Origin: an uncultured Ferrovum sp.
GTDB taxonomy: Bacteria; Pseudomonadota; Gammaproteobacteria; Burkholderiales; Ferrovaceae
Assembly: GCA_903863375.1 (NCBI GenBank)
Contig: CAIPBT010000008.1
Location: 1 to 64,000 of the forward strand
DNA: 64,000 nucleotides
Direction of reading: 5' to 3'
In this document: positions 18,355 through 27,244 of the stretch, one piece after another
Layout: every line of letters starts with the position of its first letter
How positions within the stretch are numbered: position 1 is the first letter of the stretch
Translations under genes and position numbers: made by a program
The notes under the pieces: model-generated
What the model saw: only the letters and a program-made list of their open reading frames with translations
Databases searched by the model: none
What the model was told of the DNA's origin: nothing

Positions 18355-20486
18355 GGTGGCAATCCCTTCAATGGTAACGATCCGGCACGTCGGATTTCAG
18401 CGGGCTGGTTGTCCGGATGTTTCTCCTGCGGATCCTGTGCGTGGTGCGGTTCCTGCAAGTGATGCACCTCCTGCAGGCGCTGGGCCAGTTCCCCGCAGGT
18501 ATCCTTCCAGTCGTCGCTGACCGGCACCGCACCGGCACACACGGCCTTTACCAGCGGGCCAGCCTGCACGGCATCGTGGGCGTCGAGCAGCCACGTGGCG
18601 GCCAGCAGGCGCGGCAAGGGCGAGGCGGACGAGGCCTGCTGGGCCGCAGCCAGGGCCGCCAGCGCCTGGGGCAGCTGTTGCTGGGCGTGATGCAGGTGGG
18701 CACGGTAAATGCCGAGCAGGGCCCGGTCGGCCGATTTTTGGACCGGCAGTTGCGACAGTCGGTCGAGCAGATCGCTGGTCCAGGGAATCGGCAAGCCACA
18801 GCGTTGCTCCAGCGCGTCGTTGGCGAGGTGCACGAGCTGCTGCACTTCATACGGACTGAGATAGCGCGGCTGCAGCGTGCTGGCTGGCGCCAGACGGCCA
18901 TCATCGAAACTGGCGCGCGCCAGACAGTCGATGTCGAGCCGCTGCAGGGCCGCCCCCAGGCTGTGCTGGCCAGCCAGAAATCCCTGCGCATCACTGAAAT
19001 GGCCGGCATTGGCATAGCTGTTGGCGAACACGGCCGCCAGCCGCGGCGACGTCGGTTCGGCGGCCAGCAGGGATGGATACAGGCGTTCCGCCGATCCCCA
19101 CAGAAAAGCCCGGTTTGCACAAAGCCCGGCCAGCGCCACCAGCAGGCCGATCAACAGCAGCCGGGATGGGGTCCAGCGCAGCAGCCGGGGGGTGCGCCGA
19201 TTGGCGGCAGACCGGGCAAAGGGCCCGGAGTACAACCACAGTCGGGGCGGCAGCAGGCCCCGCCATGGCAGTGCCGCGCAGAACAGGGTCAAGCCCACCG
19301 ACGGGAAATAGTTGCGATGCTCGAACAGCAACTCAAGCGGCAGTGCGGTGGATTCCAGCAGGTGTCCCACCAGGAACACCAGCAGGCCCAGCGCGGCGAG
19401 CGGCGCGCGCCTGCGCAACGCGAACGCCAGCCAGACCAGCAAGGCCACCAGCAGGATGCCCATCAGCGTGGTCTGCGGATGCAGCCAGTCGAGCGACGGG
19501 CGCAGGCCATCATGGAAAAACCCCAGCAACGAGGGCGCAGGCCAGCACCAGGCCAGCACGTAATAGCCGATGGCCCGCCCTTCGGTGAGCAGGCGCTGCG
19601 CCAGCGTGAAGTCCCGAAAGGCGTAGCCCGGCTGCAGCCACGCCAACAACGGGGCGCGCAGCACGGTGAGCGCCAGCACACCTGGCACCATCAGCACCAG
19701 CGCATAGAAACCAGCCACCAGCCGACGGGTGCGGCCGTCGCCAAAGCCGCGCAACACGGTCAGCTCCAAACAGGCGCACAGCGGCAGCAACAGGATGCCG
19801 TTCTCCTTGCTGAACAGGGCCAGTGGCAGGCACACGAGTCCGGTCACGGCCAGCAGCACCCGGCCGCCCAGAGGACGCTGCTGGGCGAGCAGGCGACGGC
19901 CTTCGGTGTAGGCCAGCAGCCCGAGCAACATGAACAGCGTGCTGAGTTCGGTCATGCGTTGCACGGTGTACAGCACGGTGCTGACCTGCATGGGATGCAG
20001 CAGCCAGACAGCGGTCACGCCCCAGGGTGCCAGCCGGACCGCCCAGCCGTCGCCAGACGGGCCACGCGCGCCGCCGGCGTGCGACACCCGGGCATGCTCC
20101 AGACGGCGCAGGGCGCGCAACCAGGCCAGCAGGATCACGCCGCAGGCCAGATGAAGCAGCAGGTTGTCGAATTTCAGGCCGAACGTCAGGTTGTCGAACA
20201 GGCCGCCGAAGGCCTTGCCACCGTGCAGCCACAGGCTGGCCACAAAGCTCGCCATCGCCACTGGCCGGCCACCCGGGCCGGCCTCACTGTGCAGCAGCGG
20301 CGGCAGGGCATGCCAGTCCGGGCGGCCATGGGAAAACGCCTGCAGCAGAGGCCCCAGTTGCGGATCATCGTCCAGCACCAGTGGCCCGGAAAGACCCGGC
20401 GCAAAACAGGCGAAGGTGAGCAGCAGCAGCACCCAGTTCGGCACCAGGCCATGCCGCAGCCAGGGCAGCAGGGGCAACCGGCGCAT
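18351..20486 (-). CDS. GT-C membrane glycosyltransferase with C-terminal TPR-like region (copy 2)
   Basis: A 711-residue polytopic membrane protein with about ten or more hydrophobic segments in the first 480 residues and a helical TPR-like soluble tail. The first luminal loop contains GPLVLDDDPQLGPL, matching the paired acidic residues of the GT-C/TMTC and ArnT/PMT superfamily, which use polyprenyl-phosphate sugars on the periplasmic side. LGHLLESTALPLELLFEHRNY is closely matched in the neighbouring paralogue (LASQMLESTVVPLELMHEHR). ATG 20486 overlaps the paralogue's stop. Likely acceptor is the pilin encoded upstream; this is inferred. Confidence 0.8.
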   Translation of the reverse strand: MRRLPLLPWLRHGLVPNWVLLLLTFACFAPGLSGPLVLDDDPQLGPLLQAFSHGRPDWHALPPLLHSEAGPGGRPVAMASFVASLWLHGGKAFGGLFDNLTFGLKFDNLLLHLACGVILLAWLRALRRLEHARVSHAGGARGPSGDGWAVRLAPWGVTAVWLLHPMQVSTVLYTVQRMTELSTLFMLLGLLAYTEGRRLLAQQRPLGGRVLLAVTGLVCLPLALFSKENGILLLPLCACLELTVLRGFGDGRTRRLVAGFYALVLMVPGVLALTVLRAPLLAWLQPGYAFRDFTLAQRLLTEGRAIGYYVLAWCWPAPSLLGFFHDGLRPSLDWLHPQTTLMGILLVALLVWLAFALRRRAPLAALGLLVFLVGHLLESTALPLELLFEHRNYFPSVGLTLFCAALPWRGLLPPRLWLYSGPFARSAANRRTPRLLRWTPSRLLLIGLLVALAGLCANRAFLWGSAERLYPSLLAAEPTSPRLAAVFANSYANAGHFSDAQGFLAGQHSLGAALQRLDIDCLARASFDDGRLAPASTLQPRYLSPYEVQQLVHLANDALEQRCGLPIPWTSDLLDRLSQLPVQKSADRALLGIYRAHLHHAQQQLPQALAALAAAQQASSASPLPRLLAATWLLDAHDAVQAGPLVKAVCAGAVPVSDDWKDTCGELAQRLQEVHHLQEPHHAQDPQEKHPDNQPAEIRRAGSLPLKGLPP

Positions 20487-22405
20487 CAGCGCCCGCCTCC
20501 CGCCACGGCCGGCCGCGCCGTCGGCGCAGCGGTCACCGCGCCGCCGCGCGATACCACCTCGCGCAGCACCACTTCGGCATTGCCCAGCATGGCCCATGCC
20601 GCCGGGCTTACCCGGGGATTGGCGTGCAGGGCATCGATGCAGCCGAGCAGGTCTGCGGCAGCAAAATGGCAGCTTCGATCGGCTTGGCAATTCATCAGCG
20701 CTAACACATCCGCCACCATCAGATCGGCCCGCGGGCCAGTGCGCAGGAGTCCCTGCAGTCGCGCGAAGGCATCGGGCGGCGGAACGCAGCCGCCTTCGCT
20801 ACACACCAGAATATAACCGGCCAGGGTTTTTTCCAGGCGCGGATCGATCGCCTGGGCACGGCCGGCCCAGGCGATCGCCAAGGCAAACAGCCGCTGCCGC
20901 TCCGCCGCATCGTGGCTGCTCTCCGCCAGTTCGCCGTACAGCACCGCCAGATCATAAGTTGCATGCACGGACGCCGGATGGTGCAGCACCTCGAGCTGCA
21001 TCATGCCCAGCGGATTGCGCCAGGCGGCCGCGCGGCCGGCCGTGGCAAGGCCGGCGGCCAGGATCAGCGGCAGCAGTACCAGCGCCGCCCAAGGATGCCC
21101 GACCAGCCCCCGGCGCAGCCGGATCAGCGGGGCGGATACCAGCCGAACCGACAGCGGGCGCCCTGGCATCTCGGCGAGCCGGGCCCGCACCACAGCCACC
21201 AGGGCCAGGATCGGCCCCAGCATGCCGAGATACATGCGGTGTTCGTGCATCAGTTCAAGCGGCACCACCGTGCTTTCCAGCATCTGACTGGCCAGCACGA
21301 AGCCCCAGGCCAGGCCCCACCAGGGCGATCGGCGCCGTGCCCACCAGGCGAACACGCTGGTGGCCGCCAGGGCCAGCACCGCCCCTGCCGTACTGGCCGG
21401 TTGCCACCAGCCCTGCGACAGCACCACATCGTCGTGATAGAGCCCAAACGCCGATGGATCGGGCAACACCAGCAGGCGCAGGTACAGCCAGACGATGCGC
21501 GCCTCGGTGAACAGGCGCTGCCCCAGCGTGAACTCGCGGTCGGCAAACCCGGCCACCAGACGCGGCAGCAACCACGGCAGGCTAAGCAGCGCCAGCAGCA
21601 CGGGCAGGTACACCAGCAGCCACATGCCGCGCCGCCACTGCCGGGCGGCCGTTGCGGGCAGGACCTGGGCGCGCAGCACGGTCTGGTCGAGCACCAGCAC
21701 ATAGAGCACCAGCAGGATGCCGCTCTCCTTCGCCGCCAGGGCCAGCGTTCCGCACAAGGGAACGACCGCCCAGGCGAGCCAGGAAACTGCCTGTCCGGCA
21801 CCCAGGCGCTGGCGGATCGTGACGATGCGCCAGAGGGCGAGCAGCATGAACAGGGTGGCGAGGCCGGTCATGCGCTGCACCACATACAGCACGGTGGTGA
21901 GCGTCAGGGGATGGACCGCCCACAGCAGGGCAGCAGCAAAGGCCCAACGTGCGCGTGCGCGGCGGCCGTCGCGGAGAGAAACCGTTGCCACCGGCGGGGT
22001 GACCGACCCGCCCGGCCCCGCGGCCACGTTGTCGGCCAGGGCGAACAGGACATCAGCCAGCCGCCACACTACCCAGGCACTCAGGGCATGGACCAGCAGG
22101 TTGAAGCATTTGAACGGCCAGGGATGCGGGCCGAACCACTGCAGCTGGAGAGCCAGGGTAGTGACGGCCAGTGGGCGGCCGAGCGGACCGGCCCCGGCCC
22201 CGTGCAGCACGGCGGCGAGCGAGCCACGGTGCTCGCTCCAGGCGCGCATCGCGGCGCTGCCGAGCAGATTGGGGTAATCGTCAAACAGGAATGGCCCACC
22301 CAGCCCGGCCCCAAAGGTCAGGAACAGGCAGGCCAGCAACAGCAGGAAGCCGGCCATCCAGAGGGGCTGGCGGGGCGGGCGCTGCGGCGCCGCCAGCGTT
22401 GCCAT
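20486..22405 (-). CDS. GT-C membrane glycosyltransferase (copy 1, next to pilA)
   Basis: A 639-residue polytopic membrane protein paralogous to the next gene. It has the acidic luminal motif GPFLFDDYPNLLG, the MLESTVVPLELMHEHRMYLG segment near residue 375 and a shorter C-terminal TPR-like helical domain. The fold is that of periplasmic GT-C protein O-glycosyltransferases (TMTC/ArnT-like). ATG 22405 has no Shine-Dalgarno sequence: the bases before it are the T tract of the pilA terminator. Expression may therefore depend on readthrough and coupling, which would keep enzyme far below pilin. Pilin as substrate is inference from position. Confidence 0.8.
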   Translation of the reverse strand: MATLAAPQRPPRQPLWMAGFLLLLACLFLTFGAGLGGPFLFDDYPNLLGSAAMRAWSEHRGSLAAVLHGAGAGPLGRPLAVTTLALQLQWFGPHPWPFKCFNLLVHALSAWVVWRLADVLFALADNVAAGPGGSVTPPVATVSLRDGRRARARWAFAAALLWAVHPLTLTTVLYVVQRMTGLATLFMLLALWRIVTIRQRLGAGQAVSWLAWAVVPLCGTLALAAKESGILLVLYVLVLDQTVLRAQVLPATAARQWRRGMWLLVYLPVLLALLSLPWLLPRLVAGFADREFTLGQRLFTEARIVWLYLRLLVLPDPSAFGLYHDDVVLSQGWWQPASTAGAVLALAATSVFAWWARRRSPWWGLAWGFVLASQMLESTVVPLELMHEHRMYLGMLGPILALVAVVRARLAEMPGRPLSVRLVSAPLIRLRRGLVGHPWAALVLLPLILAAGLATAGRAAAWRNPLGMMQLEVLHHPASVHATYDLAVLYGELAESSHDAAERQRLFALAIAWAGRAQAIDPRLEKTLAGYILVCSEGGCVPPPDAFARLQGLLRTGPRADLMVADVLALMNCQADRSCHFAAADLLGCIDALHANPRVSPAAWAMLGNAEVVLREVVSRGGAVTAAPTARPAVAGGGR

Positions 22406-22408
22406 CAA

Positions 22409-22436
22409 GAAAAAACCCCGGCAATGCCGGGGTTTT
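22409..22436 (-). terminator. Intrinsic terminator after pilA
   Basis: On the minus strand an 11-bp perfect stem (aaaaccccggc / gccggggtttt) with a 3-base loop is followed by a T tract. It lies 38 bp after the pilA stop and ends only four bases before the next start codon, so it should attenuate transcription from pilA into the glycosyltransferase genes. Confidence 0.85.
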
Positions 22437-22474
22437 CCAGTGCAGCCAAGATGCGGTCAGCAGCCGGGCAACAC

Positions 22475-22945
22475 TTAACGGCAGTTGGCCGGCAGGTACT
22501 TGGTCAGCATGGTGTTGCTGGCGTTCTTGCAGGACCAGGCCACCGACGTGGTGGTGCCGGCGCCGGTGAAGATGATCGAGTTGGTCGACGAGGTCATCGC
22601 CGAGCTCAGGTTGCCCGGGTGGTAGAGGATGGTCAGCGTGGCCGCCTTCGCGCCCGTGGTGGCGTAGTCGATTTCGCTGACGTACTTGGCCTGGTCGACC
22701 AGGAACTGGCCGGCGGTGGTGCCGGTGGCGCCGGTACTGGCGGCGGCCGGCATGTGGCCCTGGCTGGCGTAGAAATCGGCGATCTGGGTGCGGATCTGGT
22801 CAGCCGAGGTGATACCTTCACTCACCTTCGCGCGGACCGTGTAGTCCTGGTAGGCCGGGATGGCGATGGCGGCCAGAATGCCGACGATGGCCACGACGAT
22901 CATCAGTTCGATCAGGGTGAAACCCTTTTGCAGTTTGCGTTGCAT
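22475..22945 (-). CDS. pilA: Type IV major pilin PilA
   Basis: Prepilin of 156 residues with a short leader MQRKLQKG cut before [20 protein letters not shown], the canonical PilD site with Glu5 and an N-methylated Phe1. The mature globular domain is serine/threonine-rich (for instance [10 protein letters not shown] and [10 protein letters not shown] regions), offering O-glycosylation sites. A C-terminal disulfide loop is formed by the cysteines of WSCKNASNT and PANC. It is a group IVa pilin used for twitching, adhesion or DNA uptake. A sigma-54 promoter lies upstream and a terminator plus six glycosyltransferase genes lie downstream. Confidence 0.95.
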   Translation of the reverse strand: MQRKLQKGFTLIELMIVVAIVGILAAIAIPAYQDYTVRAKVSEGITSADQIRTQIADFYASQGHMPAAASTGATGTTAGQFLVDQAKYVSEIDYATTGAKAATLTILYHPGNLSSAMTSSTNSIIFTGAGTTTSVAWSCKNASNTMLTKYLPANCR

Positions 22946-23089
22946 GCGTGCAGTCTCCGTTGGAAGTGTGTGTTGCCCGAAATCGCGACGCCCGGTCTGG
23001 ATGGCCTGGATCGCAACGCGCTGGCGGGTTGCCCCAGCGGGTCGGATCTCGGCCGGTGTGCCGTGCTGCCGCGTCCTGATCCTCTCCCA

Positions 23090-23104
23090 GCAAACCGCGT
23101 GCCA
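23090..23104 (-). promoter_or_regulatory. Sigma-54 promoter of pilA
   Basis: The minus strand reads TGGCACGCGGTTTGC, a full match to the consensus TGGCACG-N4-TTGC with correct -24/-12 spacing. It lies about 145 bp before the pilA start, giving a leader of roughly 130 nt. pilA genes of many proteobacteria are driven by sigma-54 with the PilR activator. Confidence 0.85.
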
Positions 23105-23113
23105 GCTTCAAAG

Positions 23114-23128
23114 CGGGAAAATTTCCCG
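23114..23128. promoter_or_regulatory. Inverted repeat upstream of the pilA promoter
   Basis: Perfect 7-bp arms cgggaaa/tttcccg around one base, centred about 17 bp upstream of the -24 element. The position suits a regulator or IHF-like architecture, though it is too close for a typical sigma-54 enhancer. The rest of 22946-23304 holds no gene I can support. Confidence 0.45.
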
Positions 23129-23304
23129 TAAATACAGTCGCTCGCGCCGCCCATGATTCAGTTTTCCTGATCCGGCGCGACCGAATTTGGCAATTTGGGA
23201 CAGGATGTGCCGTAAAAAGGCAGTCTGGCCAGGGCGGCGGCCGTCAGACGAGGAACCGCCCAGCGCGGGTCCGGCAGGAACCGGCCGAACCGGCTGGGCG
23301 GGGT

Positions 23305-25890
23305 TTATTTGATGCAGACCGAGCGGATCTGCACCATGTCAGTAATGCCGCCGAGGACTTTTTCAATGCCGTCCTGCTTGAGGGTGCGCATGCCCTCCTC
23401 CACCGCCACCCCAAACAGCACCGCCACGTTGGCGCGCTCCTGGATGCAACGCTTGACGCGCTCGCTGCCAACCATCAGTTCGTGGATGCCGACCCGGCCG
23501 CGATAGCCGGTGCCGGAGCAGCTGTCGCACCCCACCGCCTTGTAGAGCACGATGTTGCCCTCGGCGTTGGCGAAGCGTTGCCGCCATTCCGTCAGCAGAC
23601 CCTTCATGGCACCTTCCGGATCCGCCTTCCAGACCGGCGAGTACATCAGTTCCTTGGCATATTCGTTGGCCAGCCGCTGCAGTTCGGCCTCGTCGGCGAC
23701 GTACGCCTGGCGGCACTCCACGCACACGCGCTTGGCCAGACGCTGGGCCAGGATGCCCAGCACCGCATCGGCAAAATTGAAGGGGTCCATGCCGATATCG
23801 AGCAGACGCACCACGCTTTCCGGGGCGCTGTTGGTGTGCAGCGTGGACATCACCAGGTGGCCGGTCAGCGAGGCTTCGACGCCGGTGGAGGCGGTCTCCT
23901 CGTCGCGCATTTCGCCAACCATGATCACGTCGGGGTCGGCCCGCAGGAAGGCACGCATCGCCGTGGCAAAGGTCAACCCGGCGCGCGGATTCATCTGTAC
24001 CTGGCGCAGGCCCTTCTGGGTGATTTCCACCGGGTCTTCCGCGGTCCAGATCTTGGTTTCGGGCTTGTTGATTTCGGCCAGACAGGCGTGCAGGGTAGTG
24101 GTCTTGCCGGAACCGGTCGGCCCGCAGACCAGGAACAGGCCGTACGGCTTGACGATGATGTCCTGTAGCAGCGCCAGGTTACGCTCGGATAGCGACATCT
24201 TGGCGAGCGGCAGCGGCGTGCCCGAACTCAGGATCCGCATCACCACATCTTCCAGGCCGCCCGCCGACGGAATGGTAGCCACCCGCAATTCGATGTCGAG
24301 CGGGCCGTAGCGGCGGAACTTGATCTTGCCATCCTGCGGCTTGCGCTTCTCGGAGATGTCGAGATCGCACATGATCTTCAGGCGCGTGATGACCGGATTG
24401 CGGTAGGAGGCCGGAATCTCGATGTAATTCTGCAGCGTGCCGTCGCGCCGGAAGCGCACCAGGGTGCGCGCATTGCCAGGATACGGCTCGACGTGGATGT
24501 CGGATGCGCCCATGCGGTGCGCATCGACGATGATCTTGTTGACCAGCTTCACCACCTCGTTTTCCGAGGCGGCGGTGATGTCGTCGGGATTGAACTGGCT
24601 GGCCTCGTCGGCCGGCTCGTCGCTCAGGTTCTGCAGCAGCTCGCCGATCGGGCTGGCTTCCATGCCCCCGGTTTCGCCGAAAAACAGGTCGAGCAGCTGG
24701 CCGAATTCGCGCTGGGTGGTCACCCGGTACACGATCTCGCGCCGCCCGAATACGTTGCGGGCGCTGTGGTTGGAGCGGACACGCTCGGGGTCCCAGGCCA
24801 CCACGGCAATAGACCCACTGGGCATTTCCTCGACCGGCAGCCAGCCGGAACTCTCCAGGAACTCGCGCTTCAGGTTGCGCAGCAGCTCGGGCGGGCGCAT
24901 CCGGTCGGGTCGGAATCCCTCGTAATCAAGGCCATAGTAGCGGGCCAGGGCGGCACCGATCTGCGCTGGCCGCAGCTGGAAGTCTTCGATCAGCACGTCT
25001 TCCAGGTCGCGCTGCTTGCGTCGCGACGTGCGCGTGGCCAATTCCAGTTCGCCGGAGGTCAGCGCGCCGTCGGTGACCAGATGATCGTAGATGCCGGTGA
25101 TCGGTCCACCGGCGCGGGGGCGCAGCGCGTTAGACAGATGGCGGGCAAATTCGGCCATGCTGCCGACCGCCTCATCCGAGAAGACATCGCCCTGGCGGGC
25201 GTTGATCAGCTGGATCACCCCCAGCAGGGTCTCGCTTTGGCCTTCGGTCTGCTGCAACACCGGCATCACCAGCATCTGCCGGGTGCGATAACCGGTGCGG
25301 CGATCCACCTCGCGCAGAAAGGTGAGGCGCGGATTGATCAGTTTCAGCTCGGCGTCGTCGTAGACGTCGCGGAAATTCATGGTGAGGCGGTGGAAGGCGC
25401 AATACCCGGCGATGCTGGTTTCGGTGATCGGCAGCTTCAGGTCGCGAAAGGTGGCAAGCCCGGTCTTGATGCGCGCCACGATCGACGTGCGATCTTCCGT
25501 CACCACATACACCGTGATGCGGTCAGCCCCAAACAGGTCGCAGATTTCCTGGCCAGCGTCGGCAATCGCGTCTTCGGGACTGACCGCAGCCAGGATGCGC
25601 TCGCCGATCTCCTGGATGCGCTGTGAGCGCGATTGCCGGGTGACCGGCAGTGGCTTGACCAACGGCGTTGCCAGATCGGCGGCCATGGTGCGGCGCGCCG
25701 CCGCGGCTGGGTCGGAGGCCGATGGGGAACCAGGGGCCGGAACCGGCGGCGCGTTCAGGCCGCTCGCCGCCTTGGGCGGCACATTGCCGCCGAAACTGGC
25801 TTTACCGCTGGGGGTGCTGTCTGGCGGCACAAGCGACAATTCTCCCGCGCCGGGAATGAATGACTTGGCCTTACCGATGAAATCGACCAT
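23305..25890 (-). CDS. GAF-domain-fused PilB/GspE-family ATPase
   Basis: Hexameric secretion/pilus-assembly ATPase of 861 residues. Order: low-complexity N-terminus (1-85), GAF domain (about 90-255), T2SSE N-terminal domain (about 270-400), ATPase (about 430-860). Walker A is GPTGSGKTTT (590-599), Walker B lies in LRADPDVIMVGEMRDEE, and a Zn-binding tetracysteine set is CVEC plus CDSC. Ordinary PilB is near 570 residues and has no GAF domain, so this one may be switched by a small ligand. ATG 25890 has GAGAGGAAG upstream. It sits between pilA and an FHA/PP2C pair; a role in pilus extension is likely, but other pil genes are absent from the window. Confidence 0.85.
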   Translation of the reverse strand: MVDFIGKAKSFIPGAGELSLVPPDSTPSGKASFGGNVPPKAASGLNAPPVPAPGSPSASDPAAAARRTMAADLATPLVKPLPVTRQSRSQRIQEIGERILAAVSPEDAIADAGQEICDLFGADRITVYVVTEDRTSIVARIKTGLATFRDLKLPITETSIAGYCAFHRLTMNFRDVYDDAELKLINPRLTFLREVDRRTGYRTRQMLVMPVLQQTEGQSETLLGVIQLINARQGDVFSDEAVGSMAEFARHLSNALRPRAGGPITGIYDHLVTDGALTSGELELATRTSRRKQRDLEDVLIEDFQLRPAQIGAALARYYGLDYEGFRPDRMRPPELLRNLKREFLESSGWLPVEEMPSGSIAVVAWDPERVRSNHSARNVFGRREIVYRVTTQREFGQLLDLFFGETGGMEASPIGELLQNLSDEPADEASQFNPDDITAASENEVVKLVNKIIVDAHRMGASDIHVEPYPGNARTLVRFRRDGTLQNYIEIPASYRNPVITRLKIMCDLDISEKRKPQDGKIKFRRYGPLDIELRVATIPSAGGLEDVVMRILSSGTPLPLAKMSLSERNLALLQDIIVKPYGLFLVCGPTGSGKTTTLHACLAEINKPETKIWTAEDPVEITQKGLRQVQMNPRAGLTFATAMRAFLRADPDVIMVGEMRDEETASTGVEASLTGHLVMSTLHTNSAPESVVRLLDIGMDPFNFADAVLGILAQRLAKRVCVECRQAYVADEAELQRLANEYAKELMYSPVWKADPEGAMKGLLTEWRQRFANAEGNIVLYKAVGCDSCSGTGYRGRVGIHELMVGSERVKRCIQERANVAVLFGVAVEEGMRTLKQDGIEKVLGGITDMVQIRSVCIK

Positions 25891-26086
25891 TGCTTCCTCT
25901 CGAGCGCCCTGCCGGTTCGCGCCCGCTCTTGTGATCCTGATTGACGACCGCCCGCCCCCCCCTGAAACGAGAACCGCTGAATTCTGCCGGACGCAAGCCT
26001 GCCAGTGTGGCGGGGGAATCCTGCGATCGCAAGTCCCGCCACCGTCCTTTTACGGCGAAGCCGGACGAGGATTGAGTCGCCCGAGG

Positions 26087-27241
26087 TCAGTGCTCGAAGA
26101 AAAACTCGAGCTTGATGCCGGCGATTTCCAGCAGGTCGTGGGCAGCCAGGGCCACCGCATGGGCTGGCAGGGGCTGTCCGCGCAGCAGCAGCGGGGTTGC
26201 GCCCTCCACCTGGGCCAGGTGGTAGCCGTCGCCGCGCCGGCTGATCACGGCAACCTGAACGCCAGGTCGGCCAATGGTGGTGAGCGGTTTGCTGATTTCC
26301 AGCACACGGCCTGCCGCCGGACCGTTCAGCACCATCAGCCGGGCCGTTCCGGCATCGCTGGCGGTCGCCATGCCGGGCTGCAGCGCCGGGCTGGCCGATA
26401 GTGGGGCTGGCGGAACCGGGGCTGGCGGAACTGGCGCATGATCAGGCGCCGATAGGGTCTGTCGGGCTGGCGCGACCAGCGGTGCGGTGGCCGCGGATGA
26501 GGGCGTGCTTGGCGCAGGATGGAGGGTTGGCGCAGGCTGCAGGCTTGTTGCCGGCTGCAAGCTGACTGCTGGCTGGGGCCAGCCGCCGGCGGTGGGCAGC
26601 ACAATCGGTGCCTTGTCCGGAAAATGCGACTGCAGCGCCTGCTGGGATTCGAGCAGGGCCGCCAGGGCGCCGCTGGTTTCGTCCGCTGCGGCGCCTGGCC
26701 GGGGCACAGCCGCCGCCATGACCGGCTGGGCGATCGGCACCGAAGGGCCTGGGTACAGCGCAGCCGGCTGCGGCGCAACCGGGCGCGTCACGGCGGGCGC
26801 GACCGACGGTGCCGACGCAGGCAGGCCGCCGGGGCCCGGCCGGTCGGCGAGCGTGGTCGAGTGGACTCCGGCCGGAGCAGAAGGTCTGACCCCACTGATC
26901 GGGCGGTTCAGCACCATGGTTTTTTCGAAGTCGGCTGCCTCACGCGGTGCGACCTGGTCGCCGATGAAGCGCAGGCGGTGGCGGCCGATTTCGATCAGGT
27001 CACCGTTGCGCAGGAAATGCTTGCGCACCGCCGAGCCATTGACCAGGGTGCCGTTGGTGCTGCCGAGATCCTCGAGGAAGGAGTCGTTCAGGATGGTGCC
27101 CACCACAGCGTGCTGGCCACTAACGGCGATGTGGTCCAGCTGGATGTCATTGTCTGCCCGCCGGCCGATCGTGATGCGCTCCTTGGCGATCTCGATTTCA
27201 CCGACCTGGGCACCATCCAGGGTAATCAGCAGTTTCGCCAT
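26087..27241 (-). CDS. FHA-domain protein
   Basis: A 384-residue cytosolic protein. The N-terminal FHA domain (about 1-95) keeps the phosphothreonine-binding elements GRRADNDIQLD, SGQHA and LEDLGSTNGTLVNG. A central proline/alanine-rich linker (about 110-300) is probably disordered. The C-terminal 85 residues look like a second, weaker FHA-like fold (LTTIGRPGVQVAVISRR). It starts three bases after the PP2C stop, so the two are surely co-translated. FHA proteins dock phosphothreonine partners; with a phosphatase upstream and a secretion ATPase downstream it may connect Ser/Thr phosphorylation to pilus or secretion activity. Confidence 0.88.
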   Translation of the reverse strand: MAKLLITLDGAQVGEIEIAKERITIGRRADNDIQLDHIAVSGQHAVVGTILNDSFLEDLGSTNGTLVNGSAVRKHFLRNGDLIEIGRHRLRFIGDQVAPREAADFEKTMVLNRPISGVRPSAPAGVHSTTLADRPGPGGLPASAPSVAPAVTRPVAPQPAALYPGPSVPIAQPVMAAAVPRPGAAADETSGALAALLESQQALQSHFPDKAPIVLPTAGGWPQPAVSLQPATSLQPAPTLHPAPSTPSSAATAPLVAPARQTLSAPDHAPVPPAPVPPAPLSASPALQPGMATASDAGTARLMVLNGPAAGRVLEISKPLTTIGRPGVQVAVISRRGDGYHLAQVEGATPLLLRGQPLPAHAVALAAHDLLEIAGIKLEFFFEH

Positions 27242-27244
27242 GGA

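Noticed and set aside
18417-20816. Very long plus-strand open frame (about 800 codons) opposite the GT-C gene
   Set aside because: It is the antisense of a clear membrane glycosyltransferase; translation is rich in Gln, Arg and His with no domain, typical of antisense frames in GC-rich DNA.
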